From Eurosta solidaginis (lineage: Eukaryota > Arthropoda > Insecta > Diptera > Tephritidae), in assembly GCF_040869045.1 (NCBI RefSeq), contig NC_090319.1, positions 345,692,302 to 345,756,301 of the forward strand: 64,000 nucleotides of DNA. Reading direction: 5' to 3'. Positions 1-8,932 of this stretch are shown in pieces (position 1 is the stretch's first letter; each line of letters begins with the position of its first letter). The position numbers were made by a program, and so were the translations under genes. The notes under the pieces were generated by a model. That model worked only from the letters and a program-made list of their open reading frames with translations, searched no databases and was not told where the DNA came from.

Positions 1-1
1 T

Positions 2-1015
2 ACAAGAGCTACACGACGGCTCATAGTTAAAAAATATTATTGGCCTAATATGAATAAGGATATTAATATTTGGTCAAAAGAGTGTCTTAATTGTCAAAAG
101 TCTAAAGTTTATCGTCATACAAAATCCCCTGTTGTCAAAATTCAAATTCCCAAGAATAGATTTGAACACATCCATTTAGATATAGTTGGAGCATTACCTA
201 TTTCAAAAGGACATCGCTCTATTTTAACGATTATTGAAAGATTTACCCGTTGGCCTGAGGCATATGCATTAAAAGATATTTCAGCAACTACAATTGCAAA
301 TAAGTTTTTTAGAGAATATATTTCTCGGTTTGGAGTTCCGTTAAAGATAACAACTGATCAAGGTAGCCAATTTACATCGAAATTGTTTTCAGAGTTAACT
401 AAATTACTTGGTAGTCACCAAATTACAACATCCGCATATCACCCTCAAGGAAATGGTATGGTTGAAAGGTTTCATAGACAATTAAAGACTACTATAATAG
501 CTAGAGAGGACAGAAATAATTGGTATGACGAGTTACCTCTCATATTACTTGGTTTGCGATCTATTTACAAAGAAGATATTTCGGCTTCACCAGCGGAAAT
601 GGTTTTCGGTCAGAATTTACGTTTGCCAGGGGAACTTGTTGTGCCATCAGCTAAAAATTTCTCATCAACTGAAGTTTTAAGTAATTTACGTGAACATTTT
701 CGAAATGTTAGATCTAATTTAAGTCATCATAAAAATGCTGATACTGGAATTTATGTTCCAAAAGATCTTCAAACTTGTAAATTTGCATTCGTTCGAGTTA
801 TTAATAAACATTCATTACAACAACCATATGAAGGACCTTACAAAATTGTGGAAAAAGACCAAAAATGTTTTAAACTTGAAATAGATAATAATATTAAAAC
901 TATTCCTATTGATAGATTAAAACGTGCAATAATTGAGACAACAGACACAAACAACACCAAGAATTTACATAAAAAGAGAGTTACATTCAATTTGTTTAAT
1001 GATAAATTTTCTTGA
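2..1015 (+). CDS. Ty3/gypsy-type Pol C-terminus (integrase), 5'-truncated by the window edge
   Basis: This is the end of a retrotransposon Pol, the integrase that inserts the cDNA into the host genome. The frame is open from base 2; counting from the ATG at 50 it has 321 residues. The end of the HHCC zinc finger is visible (YYWPN, then C-x2-C near residues 12-15). The D,D(35)E core follows: D44 in HLDIVG, D103 in TTDQGSQF and E139 in GMVERFHR. A GPY/F-type segment (YEGPYKIV) lies near residues 262-269, and the protein ends with a KRVTFNL-like tail. No frameshift or stop interrupts the visible part. The stop at 1013-1015 overlaps a purine-rich tract, as expected just before a 3' LTR. It is a different lineage from the elements further right. 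The reading as integrase is secure; whether the rest of the element is intact lies outside the window. Confidence 0.9.
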   Translation, partial: TRATRRLIVKKYYWPNMNKDINIWSKECLNCQKSKVYRHTKSPVVKIQIPKNRFEHIHLDIVGALPISKGHRSILTIIERFTRWPEAYALKDISATTIANKFFREYISRFGVPLKITTDQGSQFTSKLFSELTKLLGSHQITTSAYHPQGNGMVERFHRQLKTTIIAREDRNNWYDELPLILLGLRSIYKEDISASPAEMVFGQNLRLPGELVVPSAKNFSSTEVLSNLREHFRNVRSNLSHHKNADTGIYVPKDLQTCKFAFVRVINKHSLQQPYEGPYKIVEKDQKCFKLEIDNNIKTIPIDRLKRAIIETTDTNNTKNLHKKRVTFNLFNDKFS

Positions 1016-1150
1016 AGGGGGAGTAATGTAGGGTTCTTATTATTTTTATTTAACTTTGTATTTTAGTTACTTTGAACCTTGTAATTTTTAAATGGATTAT
1101 CAATATTTTAAGTTTCAATATTGATTTTCAATTTTCAAAAATTTTCATTA
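1015..1150 (+). mobile_element. Polypurine tract and start of 3' LTR of the truncated gypsy element
   Basis: AAGGGGGAG at 1015-1023 directly follows the pol stop and is a plausible polypurine tract. TGTAGGG at 1027 has the TG start of an LTR. A similar start recurs at 4720 (and 22198), and both stretches later share TTTTCAATTTT and CAAAAATTTTCATTA, so they may be LTR fragments of one family. I could not find the LTR end; it probably stops before the DUF4780 homology near 1240. Confidence 0.5.
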
Positions 1151-2061
1151 TTGTGAAAAATAAAAAAATATTGACGCATACATTTAGGCGTATTAAAAAA
1201 AGTTTTGTTATAAAATAAAAACGTAGTTTCAATAACTACAGGCCGAGATACAGTAAGTACCTTCCAATCCTGTGTCGGTATGTTCGGATTCTGATTCTGC
1301 AGAAGTCGCAGTGTATCCTCCGACTTCAACACGCATGGTATACATACCTTAACTTTTGGTACCGTGGGGATTTGCGCTTTATCCACCACCTCAAATCGCG
1401 CGTTCGTGCCTTGCCTTTGGAGGTTTGGAACCACTTCCTCCAGCCACTGCAAGCTCGCGATGTTGTCGCACGCTATCATCTTCACATCGTTATACCATCC
1501 CCCCGAATCAAAAGTTGGAAAGGGCTTACTTGGTTGTTCCCGCATCATCTTAAGCATTAAGCTAATAAGCTCCCTTTCCACAGATCTCCACCTTTCAGTA
1601 TTCATTTGTCGGAAAGGACTGCTACGATCAACCAGCGCCACAGTCAGTGACTGCTTTGCCACATCACTCATCTTCTTAGTCTTAGTGTTATCTCCCTTTG
1701 GCACCTCCGAGAAAGCCGGAGTCTTAGCGTTAACTCCCTTTAGCACCTCCCAGAAAGCCGGAGTCTTAGCGTTATCTCCCTTTGGCTTATCTCCTACTTC
1801 CTTAATTGGGACTTCCCTCTGACTCGCAGCTTTCGAGGTAGTTGCTACCTCGCTATTGGAGCCCATATGTCTTACACTTTGGGCCTACTTGTCTTGTCTA
1901 TGCGACTGCCCTGCCTCGCGGCTCTAGGACTGGGTCCTTTCTGCCTCTTGAAAGCAGGCTTGTCGCCTTGCGCCGAACGTTGCCTCTTCATTCTGCCATT
2001 CGACGCTTCTTCCTCCTCGTACCGGTTGCAGAACCGAGGGTTTCTCGCAGCAAACGCGTAG
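1135..2061 (-). pseudogene. DUF4780-type protein gene, frameshifted
   Basis: Read on the minus strand, the 5' part (2061 to about 1870) encodes a basic segment of the type KRQRSAQGDKPAFKRQKGPSPR and ends in a stop near 1870. The gene continues in another frame (1866 to 1135) with three imperfect 17-residue repeats (KGDNAKTPAFWEV-like), then VALVDRS, FDSGGWYNDVKMIACDN, SLQWLEEVV, and IPTVPKVKVCIP with IPTQDWKVL. These motifs match what I know of DUF4780, a domain of unknown function that is abundant in insect genomes and often linked to mobile elements. Homology fades after TVSRPVV (about 1240), so the 3' end is truncated or replaced. The frame change and internal stop argue for a pseudogene. 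Upstream sequence to about 2100 shows no promoter I can support. Confidence 0.65.
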
Positions 2062-2640
2062 TTCTATATCTTTTAGAAGTTTATTTTTCTCTTTGTTCTC
2101 CAATTAAATAAAAACACATACAAATGTAAATATATACATACGATAAATGTACATTTTACGTAGAATTTAAGAAAACATGTTAGAATTAATTAGTATATCA
2201 GTTAGAGTAGGAATATGATTTATATAGTAATGGAAAAATATTGTAAATCCACTCCAAAAACGACCAATGGCGGATTTTGGCAACATAAGCAACCCTAGAA
2301 CAGTTTTGTAACATGGTGTATAAGGTGTAGCTTACAACTTGACCAACCAGCTGTATTCATATGAATACGAACATATCCACAAAAAAAAAAAAAAACAAAT
2401 GTGCATGTTGCTACAAAAGCGCGATTGATGTAATAAAAACATTTATAAGTAAAAGCAATGCAGAAATGAAATGTGAAATATACAAAAATGCAATTTATGT
2501 TTAATGTTCCCAATTTATATAGATATGTATGTATAAGTTTAGGCACTTTAAAATATATATATTTGTGATCGGAGAACCCCCTCTTTCATTTGATACCAAG
2601 TTTAACCCCAAACTCGGGGTGTGCAGTTCTAAAATTTTCC
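2062..2640. other. AT-rich spacer, nothing recognised
   Basis: No conserved reading frame, RNA gene or known repeat was recognised. There is an A-run at 2382-2396. Open frames on the minus strand (2295-2546 and 2501-2803) have no motif and low complexity, so I do not call them. Confidence 0.4.
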
Positions 2641-2763
2641 CGAGCTTTGAACAATGACGAAGAATATAGTCCAAGTTATGAACCAGCTCAAGGTCAACAT
2701 CGTTATCCAGTTCGGGAAAATAGAGGACTAACAAATAAATTTGATGACTACGTTCGATTTTAA
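2641..2763 (+). pseudogene. C-terminal tail of a retroelement Pol (relic)
   Basis: The frame ending at TAA 2761-2763 reads NNDEEYSPSYEPAQGQ, then RYPVRENRGLTNKFDDYVRF. The arginine-rich 'R-x-P-x-R-x-N-R-G ... DYV' pattern resembles tails seen in LTR-retroelement polyproteins. It is followed at once by a purine tract. Upstream of about 2640 the frame has no recognisable RT or integrase motif, so only the last 40 or so residues remain. The family cannot be named from this. Confidence 0.35.
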
Positions 2764-2934
2764 AAGGGGAGGAAATGTGGAGAAAGAATGCAACTGTATA
2801 CAAATATACTTGACAGTGAATCGAATTATCACATTAGCCTTGATTTTGACATATTAAATGCTGAGAAAAATATGCGAAATTATTGATTTGTATTGTAGTT
2901 ATCAACTGAATAAACATCAGTTAAAAAAAAAAAA
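2764..2934 (+). mobile_element. Purine tract and LTR start ending in AATAAA plus poly(A): possible processed retroelement transcript
   Basis: AAAAGGGGAGGAAA at about 2762-2775 is followed by TGTGGAGAAAG at 2776, the layout of a polypurine tract and the first bases of a 3' LTR. The sequence then runs to AATAAA at 2909-2914 and, eight bases later, a run of 12 A (2923-2934). An LTR that stops at its own polyadenylation site suggests a reverse-transcribed, polyadenylated mRNA rather than a normal LTR insertion. I did not find target-site duplications to prove it. Confidence 0.35.
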
Positions 2935-3193
2935 GTTTTTCGTGCGCGATATATAAATTTTTACTACTTAAATAAACCACGGAAAAAATTAAACACAAAC
3001 ACGTTCATATAAACAGAAAAAGGTAGCAAAATATTCCAAAAATATCTTGATCTGTGCAAGTACGTGTAAAATTTCAATTTATTCACCTTCTAATTTTTAG
3101 GTTATGACCGGTGGTGTTGGAGCTGTTTGCCGCTAATGCCATTTATTTTCATTTTATTTCTTTCGATTTTTAATAAGTTTGGTATTTTTTCAG
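2935..3193. other. Spacer upstream of the Prp19 exon
   Basis: AT-rich sequence with no complete gene. GCTGTTTGC near 3121-3129 faintly resembles the codons expected for the first residues of Prp19, but there is no ATG in place and I do not call it. The stretch 3182-3193 is pyrimidine-rich and ends in CAG, a good splice-acceptor context for the exon that follows. Confidence 0.3.
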
Positions 3194-3377
3194 TTACAAA
3201 TGAAGTCCCAGATACACCAATTATCTCGCCACACTCTGGTGCCATATTTGAGAAGCGTATCATTGAGAAATACATATATACTCGAGAATGGTTGCGACCC
3301 AATCAATGGCAAAGAGCTAAAGGTCGAAGAGCTAATTGAAATAAAAACACCGCCAATTATAAAACTTAAGCCGCCTA
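3194..3377 (+). pseudogene. Prp19: Prp19 U-box exon fragment with a 4-nt frameshift
   Basis: Prp19 is the U-box ubiquitin ligase of the spliceosome-activating NineTeen complex. Here TNEVPDTPIISPHSGAIFEK is read in one frame and LENGCDPINGKELKVEELIE plus IKTPPIIKLKPPS in another. Together they match the conserved N-terminal U-box of insect Prp19. The switch lies at 3274-3285, where TATA is inserted in ATACATATATACTC. The segment is preceded by a polypyrimidine tract and CAG, and ends with a possible donor (CCT A|GTTAAA). It therefore looks like a genomic exon copy, not a spliced retrocopy. Read straight through, it stops soon after the shift. No other Prp19 exon (WD40 repeats) is visible nearby, so this is most likely a captured or left-behind fragment. 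The family call is firm; the splice sites are inferred. Confidence 0.75.
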
Positions 3378-4039
3378 GTTAAACAAATATGAGGACATTT
3401 TACATTGAAAACATGGGGAAACTTTTGAAAAAATTTGTTGACGGATTGAGTTTAAGTAATTGTGTACTTTTCTAACATAGAACCAGCTTTTATGATTAAT
3501 ACTATTATATCATATAAAAAACAATGATTTTTAAAAAGGAAACTGCAGCAAATATATATTTAATTTTTTTCTCAAGTTTGTGTCATTAGTAAAACTCATT
3601 TTAGGAACGTAGCAGTTTTCATTCCGAGAATTCGTTTCGAAAACATGAAAACTTGATGAAATATTTGAAGGCGTTAAAAGAAGGTTATTAAAATTAAAAG
3701 AAGCGTCTTCAAGTGGAAAATATTTTTTAGTAAAATTAACAATTGCAGACATTTTGTAATTGTCTTGGGTGAAGAAAACGGAAACTCTGGCAGTGTACAT
3801 GAAGCGTATCCAAAATAGCTTTTTGAGATATATATGTATATTGTAGGGTTATGTTATTTTAGTTTATGATGTACTATACAAATATTTTATAATAAAAATT
3901 TAACCAAATAGTGGTGTATTTATTTTAAATGGACTAAAACTCACAAATTGGTGTATCTATTTTAAATGGTCTAAAATCCACCCAGTTTAAGTAAATAAAA
4001 TTATTTGATACATTTTTTTGCTAGTGTGAAAAGTAACCA
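3378..4039. other. AT-rich spacer
   Basis: No gene is recognised. TGTAGGG at 3842 resembles the LTR-like starts at 1027 and 4720 but the following bases do not clearly match. Two short similar stretches (about 3910-3945 and 3950-3985, 'GTGTATTTATTTTAAATGG'-like) form a small direct repeat. An open frame at 3531-3800 on the minus strand has no motif. Confidence 0.35.
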
Positions 4040-4715
4040 AGATTAAGATTGTTTCTCAGAAATTTTGTTTTTAATAAGTTTATAGATGCTTTACGTTGGA
4101 AACAATCTATTTTTTTGGCGAATATGAAACGGATTCAAATTTTTCCTAAGTTTACAGAAAACGGTTTCAAAAATTCAATATTTTATTTAAGGCGTTATTA
4201 CTTTTAATTTTCGTATTAAATAGTACGGATTTAGGGATTCAGCCGTTATTAGGGAGAAAAATGCTTTTTTTTTAATTTTCTATAAATTTCGAATTAAAAA
4301 AAGTGACGTTTTACATTGAGGAAATTAAAAAAAAATATATTTATTTGATCGAATATTTTTTTTTTTTGGCGAATATGAAAAGTAAACAATATTTTAGATT
4401 GTGGTTATTTCTCAGAAATTTTGTTTTAAATAAGTGTATAGATGTTTTACGTACAGGAAATTTTTTGGAAACAATCTATTTTTTTGGCGAATATGAAAAG
4501 GATTAAAATTTTTCCCAAGTTTACAGAAAACGTTTTCAAAGTCAATATTTTATTTAAGGCGTTATTACTTTAATTTTCGTATTAAATAGTACGGATTTAG
4601 GGATTCAGGCGTTATTAGGGAGAAAAAATGCTTTTTTTTTTGAAATTTTCTATAAATTTCGAATTAAAAAAGTGACTTCTCATGAAGAATTTCAAAATAA
4701 AATTAATTCATTTTG
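4040..4715 (+). repeat. Two diverged copies of a 300-bp AT-rich repeat
   Basis: Copy one (about 4040-4315) and copy two (about 4371-4700) share, in order: TTTCTCAGAAATTTTGTTTT, a GGAAACAATCTATTTTTTTG segment, GGCGTTATTACTTT, AGTACGGATTTAGGGATTCA and ATAAATTTCGAATTAAAAAA. Copy two is the left edge of the segmental duplication. A third copy is at 5572-5900. The open frame at 4303-4506 is AT-rich repeat sequence and is not a gene. Confidence 0.7.
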
Positions 4716-4719
4716 ATAG

Positions 4720-5036
4720 TGTAGGGTATTTTTATTATATTAGTTTCAATATTTTAACTTTATAATACAACTCAAATTCTGTTTTTGCTTTGAATTGTTT
4801 TAATATTTGTCAAGTCATTTAAATATTTGTTTTCAATTTTTATATTTCAAAAATTTTCATTAATAAAAGGCACCGATTTTTATAAGACTAACTTAATAAT
4901 TTTTAATTATTTATGGAAATCATCACAATAGACATAAAGGAGAAACTGTAAAACGATTTTGAGGGAAAATCCGTTTTTTTGCGATTTTTAGTTTTATATA
5001 TTAAGAAGTTATTTAAAAAACTTTTCATCAAAAATT
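4720..5036 (+). mobile_element. Possible LTR fragment (TGTAGGG start)
   Basis: The stretch begins TGTAGGG like the LTR start at 1027, and near 4832-4862 it shares TTTTCAATTTT and CAAAAATTTTCATTA with it. It is followed by AATAAAAGG (4862-4870) and AT-rich sequence without a gene. No target-site duplication or far end could be defined, so a solo-LTR reading is tentative. Confidence 0.3.
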
Positions 5037-5385
5037 ACGGTGGAAGGAAAATCCTTTAGAATATGTTTGGAATTGTTTTTCACAAAATATGAAATGATGC
5101 TTCCCATTAATTTCATTACAGCATGTAATTTTATTTCAAAAAAGCTTTTAATTCAAAGCAATTTACATATGAAGGATGAATTAAAAAAAATAATAATAAG
5201 CCGCGTCAGCAGACTGCCGAACTGCTACTGAGCCATCATCAAAAATTACGAAGGAAGGAAAATCCTTTAGGAGAAAACATGTTTGGAATTGTTTTTAACA
5301 AACTATGAAATGAAACTTCCTATAAATTTCATTACAGCATGTAATTTTATTTCAAAACAGCTTTTAATTATCAAAATCAAAAGTT
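5037..5385 (+). repeat. 190-bp repeat, two copies
   Basis: GGAAGGAAAATCCTTTAG, then ATGTTTGGAATTGTTTTT, CATTACAGCATGTAATTTTA and CCGCGTCAGCAGACTGCCGA recur at about 5037-5235 and, shortened, at 5240-5385. Further copies are at 5926-6310. The short open frame at 5040-5231 lies wholly in this repeat and is not a gene. Confidence 0.65.
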
Positions 5386-5571
5386 GAGTTAACAACATCA
5401 AAACGCAATGTAAAGAAATCGGAAAAGCAAATCAAACAACTAAACGAGGATATTTCAAAAACACAAGATAAGTTGGTGGCAATCAGCACCAAGCGCCAAC
5501 ATTATTATGATGAAACGTCTCGATTCTTGAAAGAAATTGAAGAGGCCCAAAAAGAGATTGAAAGAGATTGA
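5368..5571 (+). pseudogene. Coiled-coil fragment resembling SMC4
   Basis: The frame is open from 5368 to the TGA at 5569-5571. It reads SKVELTTSKRNVKKSEKQIK, then QLNEDISKTQDKLVAISTKR and HYYDETSRFLKEIEEAQKEI. It is highly charged with a heptad-like spacing, so a coiled coil is clear. The pattern K-V-x(4)-T-x-x-R-N-x-K-K resembles the second coiled-coil arm of SMC4, a condensin ATPase, as I remember it. Codon composition is more balanced than the AT-rich repeats on both sides, which supports a former exon. It ends abruptly where the 300-bp repeat begins. There is no start codon or ATPase domain. The coding origin is likely; the SMC4 name is tentative. Confidence 0.4.
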
Positions 5572-5925
5572 TTTGGCGAATATGAAAAGTAAACAATATT
5601 TTAGATTGTGGTTATTTCTCAGAATTTTTTTTTAAATAAGTGTATAGATGTTTTACGTACAGGAAATTTTTTGGAAACAATCTATTTTTTTGGCGAATAT
5701 GAAAAGGATTAAAATTTCTCCTAAGTTTACAGAAAACGTTTTCAAAAAGTCAATATTTTATTTAAGGCGTTATTACTTTAATTTACGTATGAAATAGTAC
5801 GGATGTAGGGATTCAGGCGTTATTAGGGAGACAAAAATTTTTTTTTTGAAATTTTCTATAAATTTCGAATTAAAAAAAAGTGACTTCTCATGAAGAATTT
5901 CAAAATAAAATTAATCCATTTTGAT
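5572..5925 (+). repeat. Third copy of the 300-bp repeat
   Basis: It matches 4371-4700 from GGCGAATATGAAAAGTAAAC to the AAAGTGACTTCTCATGAAG end, with small indels and substitutions. It starts directly at the end of the coiled-coil fragment. Confidence 0.7.
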
Positions 5926-6339
5926 AAGGAAAATCCTTTAGAATATGTTTGGAATTGTTTTTAACAAAATATGAAATGAAGCTTCCCATAAATTTCATTA
6001 CAGCATGTAATTTTATTTCAAAAAAGCTTTTAATTCAAAGCAATTTATGAAGGATGAATTAAAAAAAAATAATAGTAAGCCGCGTCAGCAGACTGCCGAA
6101 CTGCCACTGAGCCATCATCAAAAACTACGAAGGAAAGAAAATCCTTTAGAAGAAAATATGTTTGGAATTGTTTTTAACAAACTATGAAATGAAACTTCCT
6201 ATAAATCTCATTACAGCATTTAATTTTATTTCAAAGCTATTTATGAGGGTCGAATAAAAAAATAAAAAAATAATCCGCGTCAGCAGACTGCCGAACTTCA
6301 ACTGGGCCAAAATCACATCGGCAGCTCATTTTATATAAA
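5926..6339 (+). repeat. 190-bp repeat, two more copies
   Basis: AAGGAAAATCCTTTAGAATA recurs at 5926 and a shortened copy starts near 6129. Each ends in CGCGTCAGCAGACTGCCGAA (about 6081 and 6277). The last copy leads into the 128-bp satellite. Confidence 0.6.
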
Positions 6340-8098
6340 TTCTCAAATTCAAGGCCAACTTTTTTGGATTTGGATTCAAATTTGGGCATAGACTACTTTA
6401 TAATGATAATAATTTGGCATACTTTATGGAAAACTTAGAAAATCAAAAAAAAAAAAAAATATAAATAAATTCTCAAATTCAAGGCCAACTTTTTTGGATT
6501 TGGATTCAAATTTGGGCATAGACTACTTTATAATCAAAATAATTTGGCACACCTTATGGAAAACTTAGTAAATCTAAAAAAATTAAATATAAATAAATTC
6601 TCAAATTCAAGGCCAACTTTATTGGATTTGGATTCAAATTTGGGCATAGACTACTTTATAATGATAATAATTTGGCATACTTTATGGAAAACTTAGAAAA
6701 TAAAAAAAAAAAATATAAATAAATTCTCAAATTCAAGGCCAACTTTTTTGGATTTGGATTCAAATTTTGGCATAGACTACTTTGTAATGAAAATAATTTG
6801 GCACACTTTATGGAAAACTTAGTAAATCTAAAAAAAATAAAATATAAATAAATTCTCAAACTCAAGGCCAAATTTTGGATTTGGATTAAAATTTGGGCAT
6901 AAAAAAAAAATAAATGTAAGGCGCGATAACCTCCGAAGAGATCTAAGGCCGAGCTTCTCTTCCAATTTGCGTCGTGCTCCTCTTGATTTTCCCTACAAAT
7001 TGGCCGGATGGGACCTTCATGATTTTATGCCGATTCCGAACGGCATCTGCAAGGCAGATGAGTTTTCACTGAGAGCTTTTCATGGCAGAAATACACCCGG
7101 AGCGCTTGCCAAACACTGCCGAGGGGCGACCCCGCTTAGAAAAATTTTCTTCTAATTGAGAAACCTTATTTCTAAAAATTTTGATGTTGCTTTGCCCGGG
7201 GTTTGAACCCAGGGCATCCGGTGTGGTAGGCGGAGCACGCTACCATCACACCACGGTGGCCGCGCATAGACTACTTTATAATGAAAATAATTTGGCACAC
7301 TTTATGGAAAACTTAGTAAATCTAAAAATAATAAAGTATAAATAAATTCTCATACATACCCAACTTTTTTGGATTTGGATTCAAATTTGGGCATAGACTA
7401 CTTTATAATGAAAATAATTTGGCACACTTTATGGAAAACTTAGTAAATCAAAAAAAAAAAAAAAAAAAAAAAATATATAAATAAATTCAAGGCCAACTTT
7501 TTTGGATTTGGATTCAAATTTGCGCATAGACTACTTTATAATGAAAATAATTTGGCAAACTTTATGGAAAACTTAGTAAATCTAAAAAAATAAAATATAA
7601 ATAAATTCCCAAATTCAAGGACAACTTTTTTGGATTTGTATTCAAATTTGGGCATTGAGTACTTTATAATGAAAATAATTTGGCATACTTTATGGAAAAC
7701 TTAGTAAATATAAAAAAAAATAAATGTAAATAAATTCTCAAATTCAAGGCCAACTTTTTTGGATTTGGATTCAAATTTGGACACTTTATAATGAAAATAA
7801 TTTGGCACACTTTATGGAAAACTTAGTAAATCTAAAAAAAATAAAATATAAATAAATTTCCAATTCAAGGCCAACTTTTTTGGATTTGGATTCAAATTTG
7901 GGCATAGACTACTTTATTATCAAAATAATTTGGCACACTTTATGCAAAACTTAGTAAATCTATAAAAAAATAAAATATAAATAAATTCTCCAATTCAAGG
8001 CCAACTTTTTTGGATTTGGATTCAAATTTGGGCATAGACTACTTTATAATCAAAATAATTTGGCACACTTTATAGAAAACTCAGTAAATCTAAAAAAA
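6340..8098 (+). repeat. 128-bp satellite array, unit 1 (about 11-12 monomers)
   Basis: The monomer carries AAATTCAAGGCCAACTTTTT, TTGGATTTGGATTCAAATTT, GGGCATAGACTACTTTATAA, ATAATTTGGCACACTTTATG and GAAAACTTAGTAAATC. AAGGCCAA starts near 6351, 6481, 6609, 6735, 6864, 7489, 7617 (as AAGGACAA), 7746, 7867 and 7997. That gives a period of about 126-130 bp, with one monomer of 121 bp. A degenerate monomer lies near 7350, and A-runs between monomers vary in length (up to about 23 at 7449-7473). The array is split by a SINE at 6901-7263. Confidence 0.9.
6901..7263 (-). mobile_element. tRNA-derived SINE inside the satellite
   Basis: On the minus strand the 5' end has a tRNA-like head. Box A TGGTGTGATGG is at 7253-7243 and box B GGTTCAAACCC at 7209-7199, spaced as in a tRNA, which gives an internal RNA polymerase III promoter. 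The element ends at 6901 in a T-rich run (the A-run at 6901-6910 on the plus strand) that would terminate Pol III. GCAT flanks both sides (6897-6900 and 7264-7267) and is the target-site duplication inside a satellite monomer. The 62-codon open frame at 6967-7155 lies within the SINE and is not called as a gene. Confidence 0.8.
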
Positions 8099-8932
8099 AA
8101 AAATAAGTAAGGACGGGACTGTCTTCGGCTGTGCCGAAGACTTCATACCTTTCATGAATGGAGCTGAACAATAATCTTATCCCGTTCGTAATCTCTGAAT
8201 AATCGGATGTATAAGATAAGAAATATATAGTGAACCGATCTGCATACCCAAACGATTTTTAAGATAAATATAAAATAAACAAGTAAGGACGGGACTGTCT
8301 TCGGCTATGCCGAAGACTTCATACCTTTCATGAATGGGGCTGAACAATAATCTTATCCCGTTCGTAATCTCCGAATAATCGGATGTATAAGATAAGAAAT
8401 ATCTAGCGAACAGATCTACATACCTAAACGATTTTTAAGATAAATATAAAATAAAAAATAGGTAGGTACTTTGTGTGAGGATGCAAAGTTTCAGGTTTTT
8501 TGTGGTCTGCGTGTAAAAACTATGACTACGAATCACGTATTTCAAAAATATATGACGTAAACGTAACTATTTGATGAAATTTGAAGCTTCTAGCCGTAAA
8601 AAAGCGGCCAAAATGACAGTTTATATGAAGTATATAATATATATACCACCGATCTCTATGATTTTTTCAGACAACAATATATGCTATATACGTAAGCATT
8701 TGGTGAAATTTGAAGCTTCTAGCTGTTAAAACGGGGCAGAAATTGCGCAAAGTTTCTTATCTGAACAATCGGTTGTATGAGATATATACTATGTATATAT
8801 GATCTCAATGATTTTTTCAGACATCAATGTATGCTATACACGTAAGCATTTGGTGAAATTTGAAGCTTCTAGCTGTTAAAATGAGGCCGAAATCGCAAAA
8901 AAAATATATATATACTATATATACCATCATAT
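8099..8932 (+). mobile_element. DINE/Helentron-like repeat, two truncated copies plus modules
   Basis: AAGTAAGGACGGGACT at about 8104 begins a unit with a hairpin (arms GTCTTCGGC and GCCGAAGAC around TGT) followed by CATACCTTTCATGAATG. The same 180 bases start again at 8281 (hairpin loop TAT). After 8455 come AT-rich modules with GAAATTTGAAGCTTCTAGC, AAGTTTCTTATCTGAACAAT and GATTTTTTCAGACA. The arrangement (terminal hairpin, subterminal inverted repeats, central tandem modules) resembles DINE-1/Helentron elements of flies. ATAT at 8623-8626 is the empty site of element 1b in the other unit. Confidence 0.55.

Noticed and set aside
2295..2803. Minus-strand open frames of 83 and 100 codons
   Set aside because: They are AT-rich and low-complexity, overlap a retroelement tail on the plus strand and have no motif.
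3119..3135. First exon of Prp19
   Set aside because: GCTGTTTGC is suggestive, but there is no ATG, no donor site and the reading frame is broken.
4303..4506. 67-codon frame in the 300-bp repeat
   Set aside because: It is rich in Phe, Tyr, Lys and Ile from poly(T) and poly(A) and is not kept in the other repeat copies.
6967..7155. 62-codon open frame within the SINE, repeated at 24444-24632
   Set aside because: It lies inside a Pol III-type element, has no domain, and is present only because the SINE was duplicated.
7199..7253. tRNA gene on the minus strand
   Set aside because: Boxes A and B are present, but the fragment is the head of a 363-bp SINE with target duplications and no acceptor stem of a functional tRNA.
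6340..8098. CRISPR-like array
   Set aside because: The whole 128-bp unit is repeated with no unique spacers, and the context is eukaryotic; it is a satellite.
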